Source of the DNA: Pleurocapsa minor HA4230-MV1
Lineage (GTDB): Bacteria > Cyanobacteriota > Cyanobacteriia > Cyanobacteriales > Xenococcaceae
NCBI GenBank assembly: GCA_019359095.1
Contig: JAHHHZ010000036.1
Coordinates: 372,001-436,000, forward strand
Direction of reading: 5' to 3'
Length of the DNA stretch: 64,000 bases
Both the position numbers and the translations under genes were made by a program. Positions 8,175 through 16,132 of this stretch are shown here, one piece after another (the stretch's first letter is position 1; each line of letters starts with the position of its first letter). The notes beneath the pieces are model-generated. The model was not told the origin of the DNA. It did no database searches and saw nothing but the letters and a program-made list of their open reading frames with translations.

Positions 8175-9470
8175 ATGAAGGACAGGACTGATTCCACCTC
8201 GAATATTAATTCAGATATTAATCCAGATATTAATCCAGAAAATATAACAGAGCTGGAAAACGGCAAGGTCGATCTAGAGGAAGAATCGTTATCTCTAGTC
8301 AAATCAAAGTCTTTAGAATCTCCTGGACTGAGGCGATCGCCAGTTCCTCAAAAAAATACTGGTCGTAAAATTAGTTTTTCCCAATCACAATTGATTTTAA
8401 TTAGTCTCTTGTTGATGGGTTTAGGTCTCTGGTTTAGACTTTCTTGGTTGGGGTTGGCAAGTGCGATCGCTGCTTTGTGTCTTTCTCTAGGAGTCGTATT
8501 TGGCTCGGTTCGAGGCTGGGTGATTAAATTCCTCACAGTTCAAGAAAGAAGAACCATCTTGGCTTTTATCGGCTTTGTTGGAGCGATCGCTGGGCTGCTT
8601 AATTATTTAGGATTTTACAGCAACATTGGCAGTTGGCTTACTCAGTTTAAATACGATGAATTTGGCTCTTGGGCAGAATGGATCGGCGCTGTCGGACAAA
8701 TTTTAATTGCGATGTTGGCGGTTTATGTCGCTTGGGCGCAATACGTTATTTCTAAGGATTTAACGATTCAGCAAAACCGAATTACTCAACAGCAGACGAT
8801 TGATACTTATTTTCAGGGTATTTCTGACCTGACCTTAAATGACGAAGGTTTATTAGAAGACTGGCCGCAAGAAAGAGCGATCGCCGAAGGTAGAACCGCC
8901 TCAATTGTCTCTAGTATTGATGAAAACGGGAAAGCTAAAGTTCTGCGTTTTCTGTCTCAATCCCGTTTATTGACTCCCCTCAAACGAGATAATCTCCTTG
9001 GTAGAGCGATTTTAGATGGTAGTGGTGGGTATTCTGAAGATCGCGCCCATGGTACTAGGGTAATCGATCTAGGAGTGATGCTGGCAGGAGCATATTTAGT
9101 CGGACAAGACCTCCGCTGGACAGACTTAAGTGAAGCTAATATGGTGAGAGCCAATCTCAGTCATTGCGACTTAATTAAAGCAAATTTAGCTCGTACTGTA
9201 TTGTATGAAGCAAATCTAGCTGGAGCAGATATTAAGGGCGCTCGCCTATTTTATGGGTCGGTAGAAACCGCAACTCCTCGTAGTATTACGGTACAGCCTG
9301 ACTATGAAACAGGAAAACATACTGGTGTGGTTGTGGAAAAAGCTAATTTTTCAGGAATTAAACGCTTAAGTGATGAACAGCGTTACTATATCTGCTCTTG
9401 GTGTGGCGAAAAGTCTCGCTCAACTGTACCAGGAGGATGTGAGGGAATTCCCAATAAGTTAGGGAGATAG
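8175..9470 (+). CDS. Four-helix membrane protein with pentapeptide repeats and a C-terminal cysteine cluster
   Basis: The 431-residue product has an acidic, low-complexity N-terminus (1-60, with repeated INPDI units), four hydrophobic segments (about 71-88, 92-110, 127-147, 168-190) and a coiled stretch. It ends with pentapeptide repeats at roughly 307-358 (LVGQDLRWTDLSEANMVRAN and following A(D/N)LXX units). The tail holds CSWC (407-410) and a further Cys at 422, a possible metal site. Pentapeptide repeats form a right-handed beta-helix; their role in cyanobacterial membrane proteins is largely unknown. It follows the kinase gene by 83 nt on the same strand. Confidence 0.75.
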   Translation: MKDRTDSTSNINSDINPDINPENITELENGKVDLEEESLSLVKSKSLESPGLRRSPVPQKNTGRKISFSQSQLILISLLLMGLGLWFRLSWLGLASAIAALCLSLGVVFGSVRGWVIKFLTVQERRTILAFIGFVGAIAGLLNYLGFYSNIGSWLTQFKYDEFGSWAEWIGAVGQILIAMLAVYVAWAQYVISKDLTIQQNRITQQQTIDTYFQGISDLTLNDEGLLEDWPQERAIAEGRTASIVSSIDENGKAKVLRFLSQSRLLTPLKRDNLLGRAILDGSGGYSEDRAHGTRVIDLGVMLAGAYLVGQDLRWTDLSEANMVRANLSHCDLIKANLARTVLYEANLAGADIKGARLFYGSVETATPRSITVQPDYETGKHTGVVVEKANFSGIKRLSDEQRYYICSWCGEKSRSTVPGGCEGIPNKLGR

Positions 9471-9630
9471 ACACTTACTTTCAGCCATTAAATCACCAAC
9501 GCCAAAATTTTATTTAATTATTTCATCTTCACAAGTTTCTCAAGTTGCTCATTTATAAATAAAGAATTACTGGATTTGACACCCATATTTTCTGTGGTTT
9601 CGAGTAGATTGACACTAACGGAGAAAGGAA

Positions 9631-10143
9631 ATGAGAGCAGCAGATATAATGACTACCAGCGTATTTATGATCGATAGCTTGGCAACTGTGGCAGAAGCGA
9701 TCGCCTTAATGCAGGATAAAAAAGTACGTTCTTTAATAGTTGAACCCAGTGAAGACGGCGCTTACGGAATTGTTACTGAAACAGACATTATTTATAAAGT
9801 AGCCACCCAAGATGTAGATCCTGAATCGGTGATGATCTACCAGATTATGACTAAACCCTGCATTGTGGTCAATCCCGATTTAGATTTAAAGAATGTGGCT
9901 CGACTATTTGCCGAAACAGGAATCAGCAGAGCACCAGTAATTCAGGAGCATCTTCGAGGAATAATTTCTGTAACCGATCTAATTATGAAGTCCAAGATAT
10001 CATCACAATCTGCTTCTGATAGCCTCTCATTAAAAATTCAGGAAACTCTACTACACAGTCGCGTAGCTTTGGATGCACAAACAGAAATAGATCGAGAATG
10101 TGAAGCTGCTTGGGATGTAGTTGAAGAAACACAAGCTTACTAA
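9631..10143 (+). CDS. CBS-domain pair protein
   Basis: Two tandem CBS domains make up almost all of this 170-residue protein: the first from about MRAADIMTTSVFMI through GIVTETDIIY, the second from MIYQIMTKPCIVV through GIISVTDLIM. Such pairs bind adenosine nucleotides and act as energy or redox sensors, often by binding another enzyme. The C-terminal tail (about 125-170) is a charged helix with no domain. A ribosome binding site (GAGAAAGGAA) lies just before the ATG at 9631. The partner protein is unknown. Confidence 0.9.
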   Translation: MRAADIMTTSVFMIDSLATVAEAIALMQDKKVRSLIVEPSEDGAYGIVTETDIIYKVATQDVDPESVMIYQIMTKPCIVVNPDLDLKNVARLFAETGISRAPVIQEHLRGIISVTDLIMKSKISSQSASDSLSLKIQETLLHSRVALDAQTEIDRECEAAWDVVEETQAY

Positions 10144-10319
10144 AGTCAGCGTAGTGCATTTGTAATAATTTCAAGAGCATGTACAATATAGAGTTTTGTT
10201 TTTGTAAAAGTTATTAATTTACTACAACGGGCATTTAAAATTTTTGTTTAGTTTATTGATAATTAAAATCAATTAGAATAAAAATTGAGTTGCGCAGATG
10301 TTTATACAAGATTTAGCCC

Positions 10320-10865
10320 ATGGTCGCAGTACAGCCTCTAGTTTCCGAATTTATGCTTGTTGGTAGGTTAGAAGATTTTGTGGTCAGTTCCAAAGGTCGC
10401 GTCAAATCTTTGTATCTATCTACCCCAGAAGCAGACTATACGATTGAAGTGGCTAAAGAACAAGCAAATGTTCTGAGTCAATATCTCAAACCTGGTTGCT
10501 ATTTAAAAGTGGCGGGGATGCGCAAAAATAAACTACATCAGGCAAAGATTAGTTATAAAGCTTACAGTATAGAATTGCTGCCAGAACAAGCAACCTCCAG
10601 CAATACCGTAATTAAAACTCACAAATCAAAAGCTCAGATACTAGTCTGCCAAGGCTCAAGCTGTTGGAATAAAGGAGGAAGGGCCACTTATGAATTGTTA
10701 AAAGCTGAACTACAAGCAAAAGGAATAATCGATGACGTAGCAATTAAAACCACTGGTTGTTTGAAACAATGTAAGCAAGCTCCCAATCTAGTTATGCCCA
10801 ACCGAAATCGTTATAGTAAGGTAAAGCCTCAACAAATATCACAGTTAATTACTAAATATTTCTAG
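10320..10865 (+). CDS. Thioredoxin-like [2Fe-2S] ferredoxin domain protein
   Basis: The C-terminal half (about residues 103-181) is a thioredoxin-like ferredoxin: ILVCQGSSCWNKGG supplies two cysteines spaced C-x4-C, and TTGCLKQCKQAPN supplies the second pair spaced C-x3-C, the pattern of the NuoE/HoxE-like 2Fe-2S fold. The N-terminal 85 residues (EFMLVGRLEDFVVSSKGRVK and following) look like a small beta-barrel domain common in cyanobacterial homologues. It has no linked hydrogenase or complex I genes. Electron transfer in the cytoplasm is inferred; partners are unknown. Confidence 0.85.
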   Translation: MVAVQPLVSEFMLVGRLEDFVVSSKGRVKSLYLSTPEADYTIEVAKEQANVLSQYLKPGCYLKVAGMRKNKLHQAKISYKAYSIELLPEQATSSNTVIKTHKSKAQILVCQGSSCWNKGGRATYELLKAELQAKGIIDDVAIKTTGCLKQCKQAPNLVMPNRNRYSKVKPQQISQLITKYF

Positions 10866-10905
10866 TCATAACTAATAACTAGATCATCAACCCAAACTTG
10901 CCATA

Positions 10906-11742
10906 ATGCAGTTCAAATCGTCCTCCGTTATTTATGTGACAGGAATATTTTTAGCAGGATTCTTTTTTACTCAATCTCCTCAAAGTTTAATTGCTACTGC
11001 TCAACCAGTTCCAGAAATAAATACTTACAATTTAAATCAAATTCAACAAAATGATGTGATTTATTTGGGGGAAAACCATGATAGTCCTGCTATCCACCAA
11101 CAACAGCTAGAAATTATTACTCAACTCCAAGATAATCTAGCTAAAGCTGATTCGGCCAAAAAATTAGCGATCGCCATGGAAATGTTTCAGCGTCCATTTC
11201 AACCCATGTTAGACCGCTATCTAGCAGGAATAATTAGCGAAGAGCAACTAAGAAAACAAACTGAATATGACACACGTTGGGGTTTTGATTGGGAATTTTA
11301 TGCGCCGATTCTACGTTTTGCTAAAGCCCAGGAAATTTCTCTAATCGCTCTTAATACTCCCGCTGAAATTACCCAAAAAGTAGCCGAATCAGGTATCAAT
11401 AGTCTTGTAGAAAGTGACTTTCGCTATATTCCACCCCTGCAAGACATTAAGCTAGACAATACCCTATACCGTCAAAGACTAACAGAAATTTATCAACAGC
11501 ACGCAAAAGAGGGACAGGGCAACAGTACGGATGCAGATAACTTCTTTGCCGCCCAAGTATTATGGGATGAAACTATGGCAGAAGCGATCGCTCTTGACTA
11601 TCAAAAATACCCTGATACCCAAATCGTTGTCCTAGTGGGTAAAGCCCATGTAATGTACGATTACGCCATTCCCAATCGAGTCAATCGACGCATCAGCAAA
11701 CCCAACTTCACTCAAACCACTCTTTTATTAAATAACAAGTAA
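10906..11742 (+). CDS. ChaN-family (DUF399) putative heme-binding lipoprotein-like protein
   Basis: The 278-residue product has a hydrophobic N-terminal signal segment (about 7-24) and then the ChaN core: VIYLGENHDSPAIHQQQLEI (about 47-66), AMEMFQRPFQPMLDRYLAG, a central YDTRWGFDWEFYAPIL and a C-terminal VVLVGKAHVMYDYAIPNR. In Campylobacter ChaN binds heme; cyanobacterial members are exported proteins of unproven role. No lipobox cysteine is obvious. The stop codon TAA (11740-11742) overlaps the 8-bp target duplication of the element that follows. Confidence 0.85.
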   Translation: MQFKSSSVIYVTGIFLAGFFFTQSPQSLIATAQPVPEINTYNLNQIQQNDVIYLGENHDSPAIHQQQLEIITQLQDNLAKADSAKKLAIAMEMFQRPFQPMLDRYLAGIISEEQLRKQTEYDTRWGFDWEFYAPILRFAKAQEISLIALNTPAEITQKVAESGINSLVESDFRYIPPLQDIKLDNTLYRQRLTEIYQQHAKEGQGNSTDADNFFAAQVLWDETMAEAIALDYQKYPDTQIVVLVGKAHVMYDYAIPNRVNRRISKPNFTQTTLLLNNK

Positions 11743-11746
11743 TTCT

Positions 11747-11938
11747 GGCGTTGCTGATTGAAAGCATGACGTACAAAATAATACTGTTCGTAGCTCTTAG
11801 CTTTTAGCTTTTAGCTTTTTGATTCAATACAATATAACAATTTCAAAACGTCACATTGTACCCTTGTCCTAAAGGACGACGCGTAGCTAGTGCTTTAGCA
11901 TAAGCTTCGCAAATGGTATACCTCGATTTAGCAACGCC
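11747..11938. mobile_element. 192-bp MITE-like element with 8-bp target duplication
   Basis: The element is bounded by GGCGTTGCTGA (11747-11757) and the inverse TTAGCAACGCC (right end at 11938). It is flanked on both sides by the identical octamer GTAATTCT (11739-11746 and 11939-11946), a convincing target-site duplication. It carries no gene. Inside are an AAAAGCT-type tandem array (minus-strand sense, 11791-11820) and one copy of the CCTAAAGG-rich interspersed repeat. The left duplication overlaps the chaN stop codon. Confidence 0.75.
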
Positions 11939-12062
11939 GTAATTCTCAGTAATCAGTAATTAGTAATTAGTCCTAAAGGACGACGCGTAGCTAGTCCTAA
12001 AGGATAAGCTTCGCAAATGCTTTAGCATAAGCTTCGCCCTAAAGGACTAGCTTCGCGTCGCA
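11853..12062. repeat. Mosaic of CCTAAAGGA / GCTTCGC / GACGCGTAGC interspersed repeats
   Basis: Blocks such as CCTAAAGGACGACGCGTAGC, CTTTAGCATAAGCTTCGC and CCTAAAGGATAAGCTTCGC recur here in both orientations, interrupted by AATCAGTAATTAGTAATTAG. The unit ACATTGTACCCTTGTCCTAA through CGCAAATGGTATACC recurs at about 55421-55470. Related GC-richer blocks occur at 25411-25480 and 40040-40112. These look like small, highly copied palindromic repeats that nest into one another in intergenic DNA. Confidence 0.75.
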
Positions 12063-12074
12063 AATAATCAGTAA

Positions 12075-13106
12075 TCATTCTTGATGCTGCAAGGCATATA
12101 ACACCGAGCCTACCAAACCAACTTGGGGACTTAAGACGATGTGAACGGGAATTTTTTCAATTAAGGTACTAACTCGACCTTTATCCTTAAACGTTTGCAA
12201 AAATCTGCCATCTTGCATCAGCGGCAAAATTTTAGCAGCTATTCCCCCTGCAATATAAATCCCGCCGTAACAAAGTAATTTTAGAGCTAAATTTCCCGTT
12301 TCTGCGCCATAGGCTTCAATAAAGACATCCATAGTTTTTTCACAGAGGCGATCGCTTTGTTTAAAAGCTGCCTGAGAAATTATCGCTGCGGGGTCGATCG
12401 TCTTTTTTGCTTCCTGTTCCCACAGTCTAATTTTTTCAGCTATTGTCGAAGATTCAACCCCATAACCACTGTCGCGCAAAAACTGATAAATTGAGGTAAT
12501 TCCTTGACCCGAAACTACTCGTTCAACCGAGATATGTTGAATATTTAATTTTTGACGTAAATATTTGAGTAATTCCATCTCCAAATCATTACGGGGAGCA
12601 AAATCTGTATGTCCCCCTTCACTGGCAAAGATCTGATATTTCTTACCTTGGGGAACTAGAAAAGCCTGCCCTAAACCTGTTCCTGCACCAATGACGGCGA
12701 TGGGCGAATTTTCTCTGGCTTCTCCTTCTTGTAGGGTATGGACATCAAAATCTTTTAAGCCCAATATACCAAAGCTATTGGCAGCAAAATCATTCAGTAG
12801 ATTAATTCTGGGGATATCCAATTCTGTTTGTAACCGTTGAGTGTCTAGCACCCATTTTAGGTTAGTTAAGTGACAGGTATTATTGACTACAGGCCCTGCG
12901 ATCGCAAAACAAGCCAACTGTGGCTTAATATATTCATCTTGCGCTAAAAACCCGCGCACCATTGGTACTAAGTCGGGAAAATTAGCACTTATATACTGGG
13001 CTTCCTTAACAGTTTTAAAAGTCTTTTCGGTAAGAGTAACTTCGGTCACTTCCACCAGACGTAAAATCGTCTTTGTGCCGCCAATATCTCCAGCGAGTAA
13101 AAACAT
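12075..13106 (-). CDS. glk: Glucokinase
   Basis: The 343-residue protein is a bacterial group A glucokinase (ROK-independent): ATP-binding LLAGDIGGTKTILR at residues 3-16, the substrate region LLNDFAANSFG (about 104-114), VIGAGTGLGQAFLV (about 133-146) and SEGGHTDFAPRN (about 158-169). It phosphorylates glucose to glucose-6-phosphate and feeds the oxidative pentose-phosphate and glycogen pathways. It is followed upstream on the same strand by an acetyltransferase gene, 26 nt apart, possibly co-transcribed. Confidence 0.93.
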   Translation of the reverse strand: MFLLAGDIGGTKTILRLVEVTEVTLTEKTFKTVKEAQYISANFPDLVPMVRGFLAQDEYIKPQLACFAIAGPVVNNTCHLTNLKWVLDTQRLQTELDIPRINLLNDFAANSFGILGLKDFDVHTLQEGEARENSPIAVIGAGTGLGQAFLVPQGKKYQIFASEGGHTDFAPRNDLEMELLKYLRQKLNIQHISVERVVSGQGITSIYQFLRDSGYGVESSTIAEKIRLWEQEAKKTIDPAAIISQAAFKQSDRLCEKTMDVFIEAYGAETGNLALKLLCYGGIYIAGGIAAKILPLMQDGRFLQTFKDKGRVSTLIEKIPVHIVLSPQVGLVGSVLYALQHQE

Positions 13107-13132
13107 AATCTACTTGCGATCTATTCTAGTAT

Positions 13133-13621
13133 TCATTTAGTGGGTAACCGTTTAAGATAAATCAAATCACATCTTGCGGTTTCCACACCTTCGGCGGGTT
13201 CATAGCCATTACGCTCATATAATTTTACTGCCTCTTTTAAGATTGTTGCGGTTTCCAGCCAAATTTCTTGATAATTTTTAATAGCGATCGCTTTCTCTAG
13301 TTTTAGCAATAAATATCTTCCTAGTCCTTTGCTTCTTACTTCTGGTAGCAGATACATTTTGCGAATTTCCACCGCCTTTTGTCCTCTAGCTATCGGTTGA
13401 TATGCCGCTGTGCCGACCACAATTGCATCCTGCTCCACTACCCAAAACTCACCTCCAGTCTTTAAATAGGCCTGTTCCACCTCAATTACATCTCGATCTG
13501 CCAATTCAGGCTGCCAAGGCAAACCATACTCTTCTAGCACCGTCTTAATCACTCCTGCTGCTGAGGCGCGATCGCTCTGTTGCCAATCTCTAATCGTGAA
13601 GTTTTGATATTCTTCGTTCAC
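13133..13621 (-). CDS. GNAT-family N-acetyltransferase
   Basis: The 162-residue protein is a single GNAT domain. The acetyl-CoA-binding motif is in KMYLLPEVRSKGLGRYLLLKL (about residues 88-108), with RSKGLG as the pyrophosphate loop, preceded by the strand FWVVEQDAIVVGTAAYQP and followed by YQEIWLETATILKEAVKLYE with the typical late Tyr. The acceptor substrate cannot be told from sequence. It lies 26 nt upstream of glk on the same strand. Confidence 0.88.
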   Translation of the reverse strand: MNEEYQNFTIRDWQQSDRASAAGVIKTVLEEYGLPWQPELADRDVIEVEQAYLKTGGEFWVVEQDAIVVGTAAYQPIARGQKAVEIRKMYLLPEVRSKGLGRYLLLKLEKAIAIKNYQEIWLETATILKEAVKLYERNGYEPAEGVETARCDLIYLKRLPTK

Positions 13622-13706
13622 TGTTTTGATTACTGATGACTAATTACTGATACTAAATCCGATTCTCAAAAATAACTTTGTGGTAAGCAGTTTAATTGGG
13701 CTGAAA

Positions 13707-13800
13707 CTCATTACTCATTACTCATTACTCATTACTCATTACTCATTACCCATTACCCATTACCCATTACCCATTACTCATTACTCATTACTCATTACTG
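13707..13800. repeat. Heptanucleotide tandem array (ATTACTC / ATTACCC)n
   Basis: About thirteen 7-nt units fill the gap between the acetyltransferase start and the miaE stop. Outer units read ATTACTC and a central block of four reads ATTACCC, so a variant unit has been duplicated locally. This is an STRR-type slippage array. It has no spacers and is not a CRISPR. Confidence 0.9.
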
Positions 13801-13808
13801 CTCATTGC

Positions 13809-14423
13809 CTAACTATGTAGCCTGGGTTCAGGATGCATCGTTGCCAAAATACTGCTTTCATATTCCCCTAATTCGGTTAATCGACGCTCAAGTTTAGGGC
13901 GATCGCTATATTCTAATGCTAGTAACCAATAGATGCCGTAATGACGGGCTTCTGATGCCATCAAACTACGATAAAACTTGGCTAATTCAGCATCGGGGCA
14001 ATATGTTCCAATTAATCCTAGTCTTTCATGGGAACGAGCTTCGATAATTGCCAAAATTAGCAACAGGTCAACTAGGCGTTCTGGTTCGGGGTGGCGTACC
14101 TGGGATTTTAGCTGAGCAAAGTAAGGTGGAGCATTTAAAGCTGCTAAGGGAAGATTACGTTTTTCTAACCATTGATTTACCTGGTCAAAATGTGAGAGTT
14201 CTTCTTGAGCGATCGCAGTTAATTGACGCACTAATTTCTGGTGAGCAGGATAGCGAAACATGAGATTAATTGCTGCCCCTGCTGCTTTGCGCTCACAGTG
14301 AGAATGATCTAATAATATAGTATCGAGGTTAGCGATCGCTGTTTCGATCCACTCAGGGTTTGAAGGCTGTTGCAGAATTTTAATAGTAGCATTTGTGCTG
14401 TAAGTGACTACTCGATTCATCAT
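13809..14423 (-). CDS. miaE: tRNA-(ms2io6A)-hydroxylase MiaE-like diiron protein
   Basis: A 204-residue ferritin-like four-helix protein of the MiaE family, which hydroxylates the isopentenyl group of ms2i6A37 in tRNA using a diiron site. Iron ligands are visible as E44 in CERKAAG, the EELSH at 74-78, E128 and H132 in EARSHER, and EARH at 158-161. Length and motif order match the family. The substrate assignment follows family membership; a cyanobacterial member could act on another substrate. Confidence 0.85.
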   Translation of the reverse strand: MMNRVVTYSTNATIKILQQPSNPEWIETAIANLDTILLDHSHCERKAAGAAINLMFRYPAHQKLVRQLTAIAQEELSHFDQVNQWLEKRNLPLAALNAPPYFAQLKSQVRHPEPERLVDLLLILAIIEARSHERLGLIGTYCPDAELAKFYRSLMASEARHYGIYWLLALEYSDRPKLERRLTELGEYESSILATMHPEPRLHS

Positions 14424-14610
14424 AATCTTCTTATACTAAAGAACGTTTATTTTGCTTTATTGTCCAGATAGTTTGTCTCGAATAGTCAAGCAAAAATTTA
14501 TTTTGATTATATGCACATCATCTTGAATTAAACGGGAATACTTACTAGTAAGTTAACAATTTCCTTTTATTATTAGTAAAACTGTTAGTAGTAAAAATTA
14601 ATTGTCAAGA

Positions 14611-15384
14611 ATGCACATTGTCAAACCAGCAAGCATGACTAAAAACCGCCGAATTGTTATTGGTGACGTACACGGACACTATGACACTTTAATTGCCCTA
14701 CTAGACGCAGTTTCACCCACTAGCAAAGATGAAATATACTTTCTGGGCGACTTAATCGATCGCGGGCCTAAAAGCGCCCAGGTAGTAGATCTGGTCATGC
14801 GGAATAAGTTTCATTGTTTACGCGGCAACCATGAAGAAATGCTCTTGGATGTAGTTGGCACAGGAGAAGTCTCAGTCGATCTGTATCAAAGCTGGCTTTA
14901 CAGTGGTGGTCACGCTACGGTGGATAGCTACGACAGCAAAATTCCTCAAGAGCATATCGATTGGATCAAGGGTTTGCCTTTATATCTCGATCTGGGAGAC
15001 TATTGGCTGGTTCATGCAGGAGTCGATCCTAATGTTCCTCTCGCTCAACAGAATGCCGAACAGTTTTGCTGGATCAGAGAAGATTTTCATGGTAACGATC
15101 GAGCCATATTTAAAAATAAGCTGATTATCACAGGGCATACTATCACTTTTACCTTCCCAGGAGTTAAACCAGGACAAATTGCAGCAGGCAAAGGCTGGCT
15201 AGATATTGAAACAGGAGCATATCACCATAATAGTGGCTGGATGACTGCTATAGACCTCAATCAGCATAAAGTATATCAAGCGAATTCTTTTGATGGGCGG
15301 ATTCGGATTATGCCCTTAAGCAAAGCGATCGCTAAGGTAGAATCTGCTAAAATAGCGTCCCGCAGAATGCGTAAAAGAGCCTAA
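14611..15384 (+). CDS. Metallophosphoesterase, PPP-type Ser/Thr phosphatase-like
   Basis: The catalytic metal-binding motifs of the calcineurin-like superfamily are in order: GDVHGHYDTL, GDLIDRGPKS and RGNHEEML, then WLVHAG and ITGHTI. Spacing and length (about 257 residues) suit a PPP-family protein phosphatase or bis-nucleoside tetraphosphatase-like enzyme. The start is uncertain: TTG at 14602, ATG at 14611 and ATG at 14635 are all in frame before the first motif; ATG at 14611 is chosen for want of a clear ribosome binding site. It is a single gene. Confidence 0.88.
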   Translation: MHIVKPASMTKNRRIVIGDVHGHYDTLIALLDAVSPTSKDEIYFLGDLIDRGPKSAQVVDLVMRNKFHCLRGNHEEMLLDVVGTGEVSVDLYQSWLYSGGHATVDSYDSKIPQEHIDWIKGLPLYLDLGDYWLVHAGVDPNVPLAQQNAEQFCWIREDFHGNDRAIFKNKLIITGHTITFTFPGVKPGQIAAGKGWLDIETGAYHHNSGWMTAIDLNQHKVYQANSFDGRIRIMPLSKAIAKVESAKIASRRMRKRA

Positions 15385-15489
15385 TTTGCTATTTGTTCGC
15401 CATCAGTTACACAAATTGAATCTCTTTTGATGACCAGTGTTTATTGCCTAAAGGTTTATCATAGATAGTGTCAGGTTAAGAGAGAATCG

Positions 15490-15909
15490 ATGAGCCAGAT
15501 CAAGTTAATGCACGCTAAGCTTCATCGCGTTAGAGTCACAGAAGCTAATGTCAATTATGTCGGTAGTATCACTATTGATCGAGATTTAATGAGTAAGGTA
15601 GGAATTCTGCCCCTACAAGAAGTAGACGTAATCAATCTGGCAAACGGTAAACGTTGGTCTACTTATGCGATCGCTGGAGTACCTGGATCGGGAGAAATCT
15701 GCCCCAATGGTGGAGCTGCCTTACTTTGTCAGCCTGGGGATATTTTGATTATTATTGCCTACGAATATCGCGATCGCTCTGAGGTCATGAGTCAGGGACA
15801 TCAGGCAAAAGTGATTGTGGCAGATGAACACAACCATTGTTTAGAATTTATAGAACAAAGATTAGTCAACGAGTCAGGCAAGTTACAGTTTCAATCTTCG
15901 AGTGATTAA
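15490..15909 (+). CDS. panD: Aspartate 1-decarboxylase proenzyme
   Basis: PanD converts aspartate to beta-alanine for pantothenate and coenzyme A. The 139 residues contain the self-cleavage site NYVGSITID, where G25-S26 is split and Ser26 becomes the pyruvoyl cofactor. Family motifs [22 protein letters not shown] and the closing PNGGAALL are intact. The start ATG at 15490 follows an AGAGAGAA purine stretch. It is not linked to panB or panC. Confidence 0.95.
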   Translation: MSQIKLMHAKLHRVRVTEANVNYVGSITIDRDLMSKVGILPLQEVDVINLANGKRWSTYAIAGVPGSGEICPNGGAALLCQPGDILIIIAYEYRDRSEVMSQGHQAKVIVADEHNHCLEFIEQRLVNESGKLQFQSSSD

Positions 15910-16132
15910 AAAGAGTTTTGGTAAAATAGCAAACAGTAAATCTGTAGCGGTTTATTCCAGATTGCGACACAAATTTCCCTCATTTACCACAACCCGATAA
16001 ACTTAAACTTGTCGATCGCTTTTTCTGAGTAGCAAATTTCCCTAAGTTCGTAACAGAAATAAATTATCGTTGTAACAGTTGTAAAAGTTACATTAAAATT
16101 ACAATTTTTTCACACAATATATAAAATAAATC

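Noticed and set aside
13707-13800. Possible CRISPR array
   Set aside because: Pure 7-nt tandem units with no spacers and no cas genes nearby.
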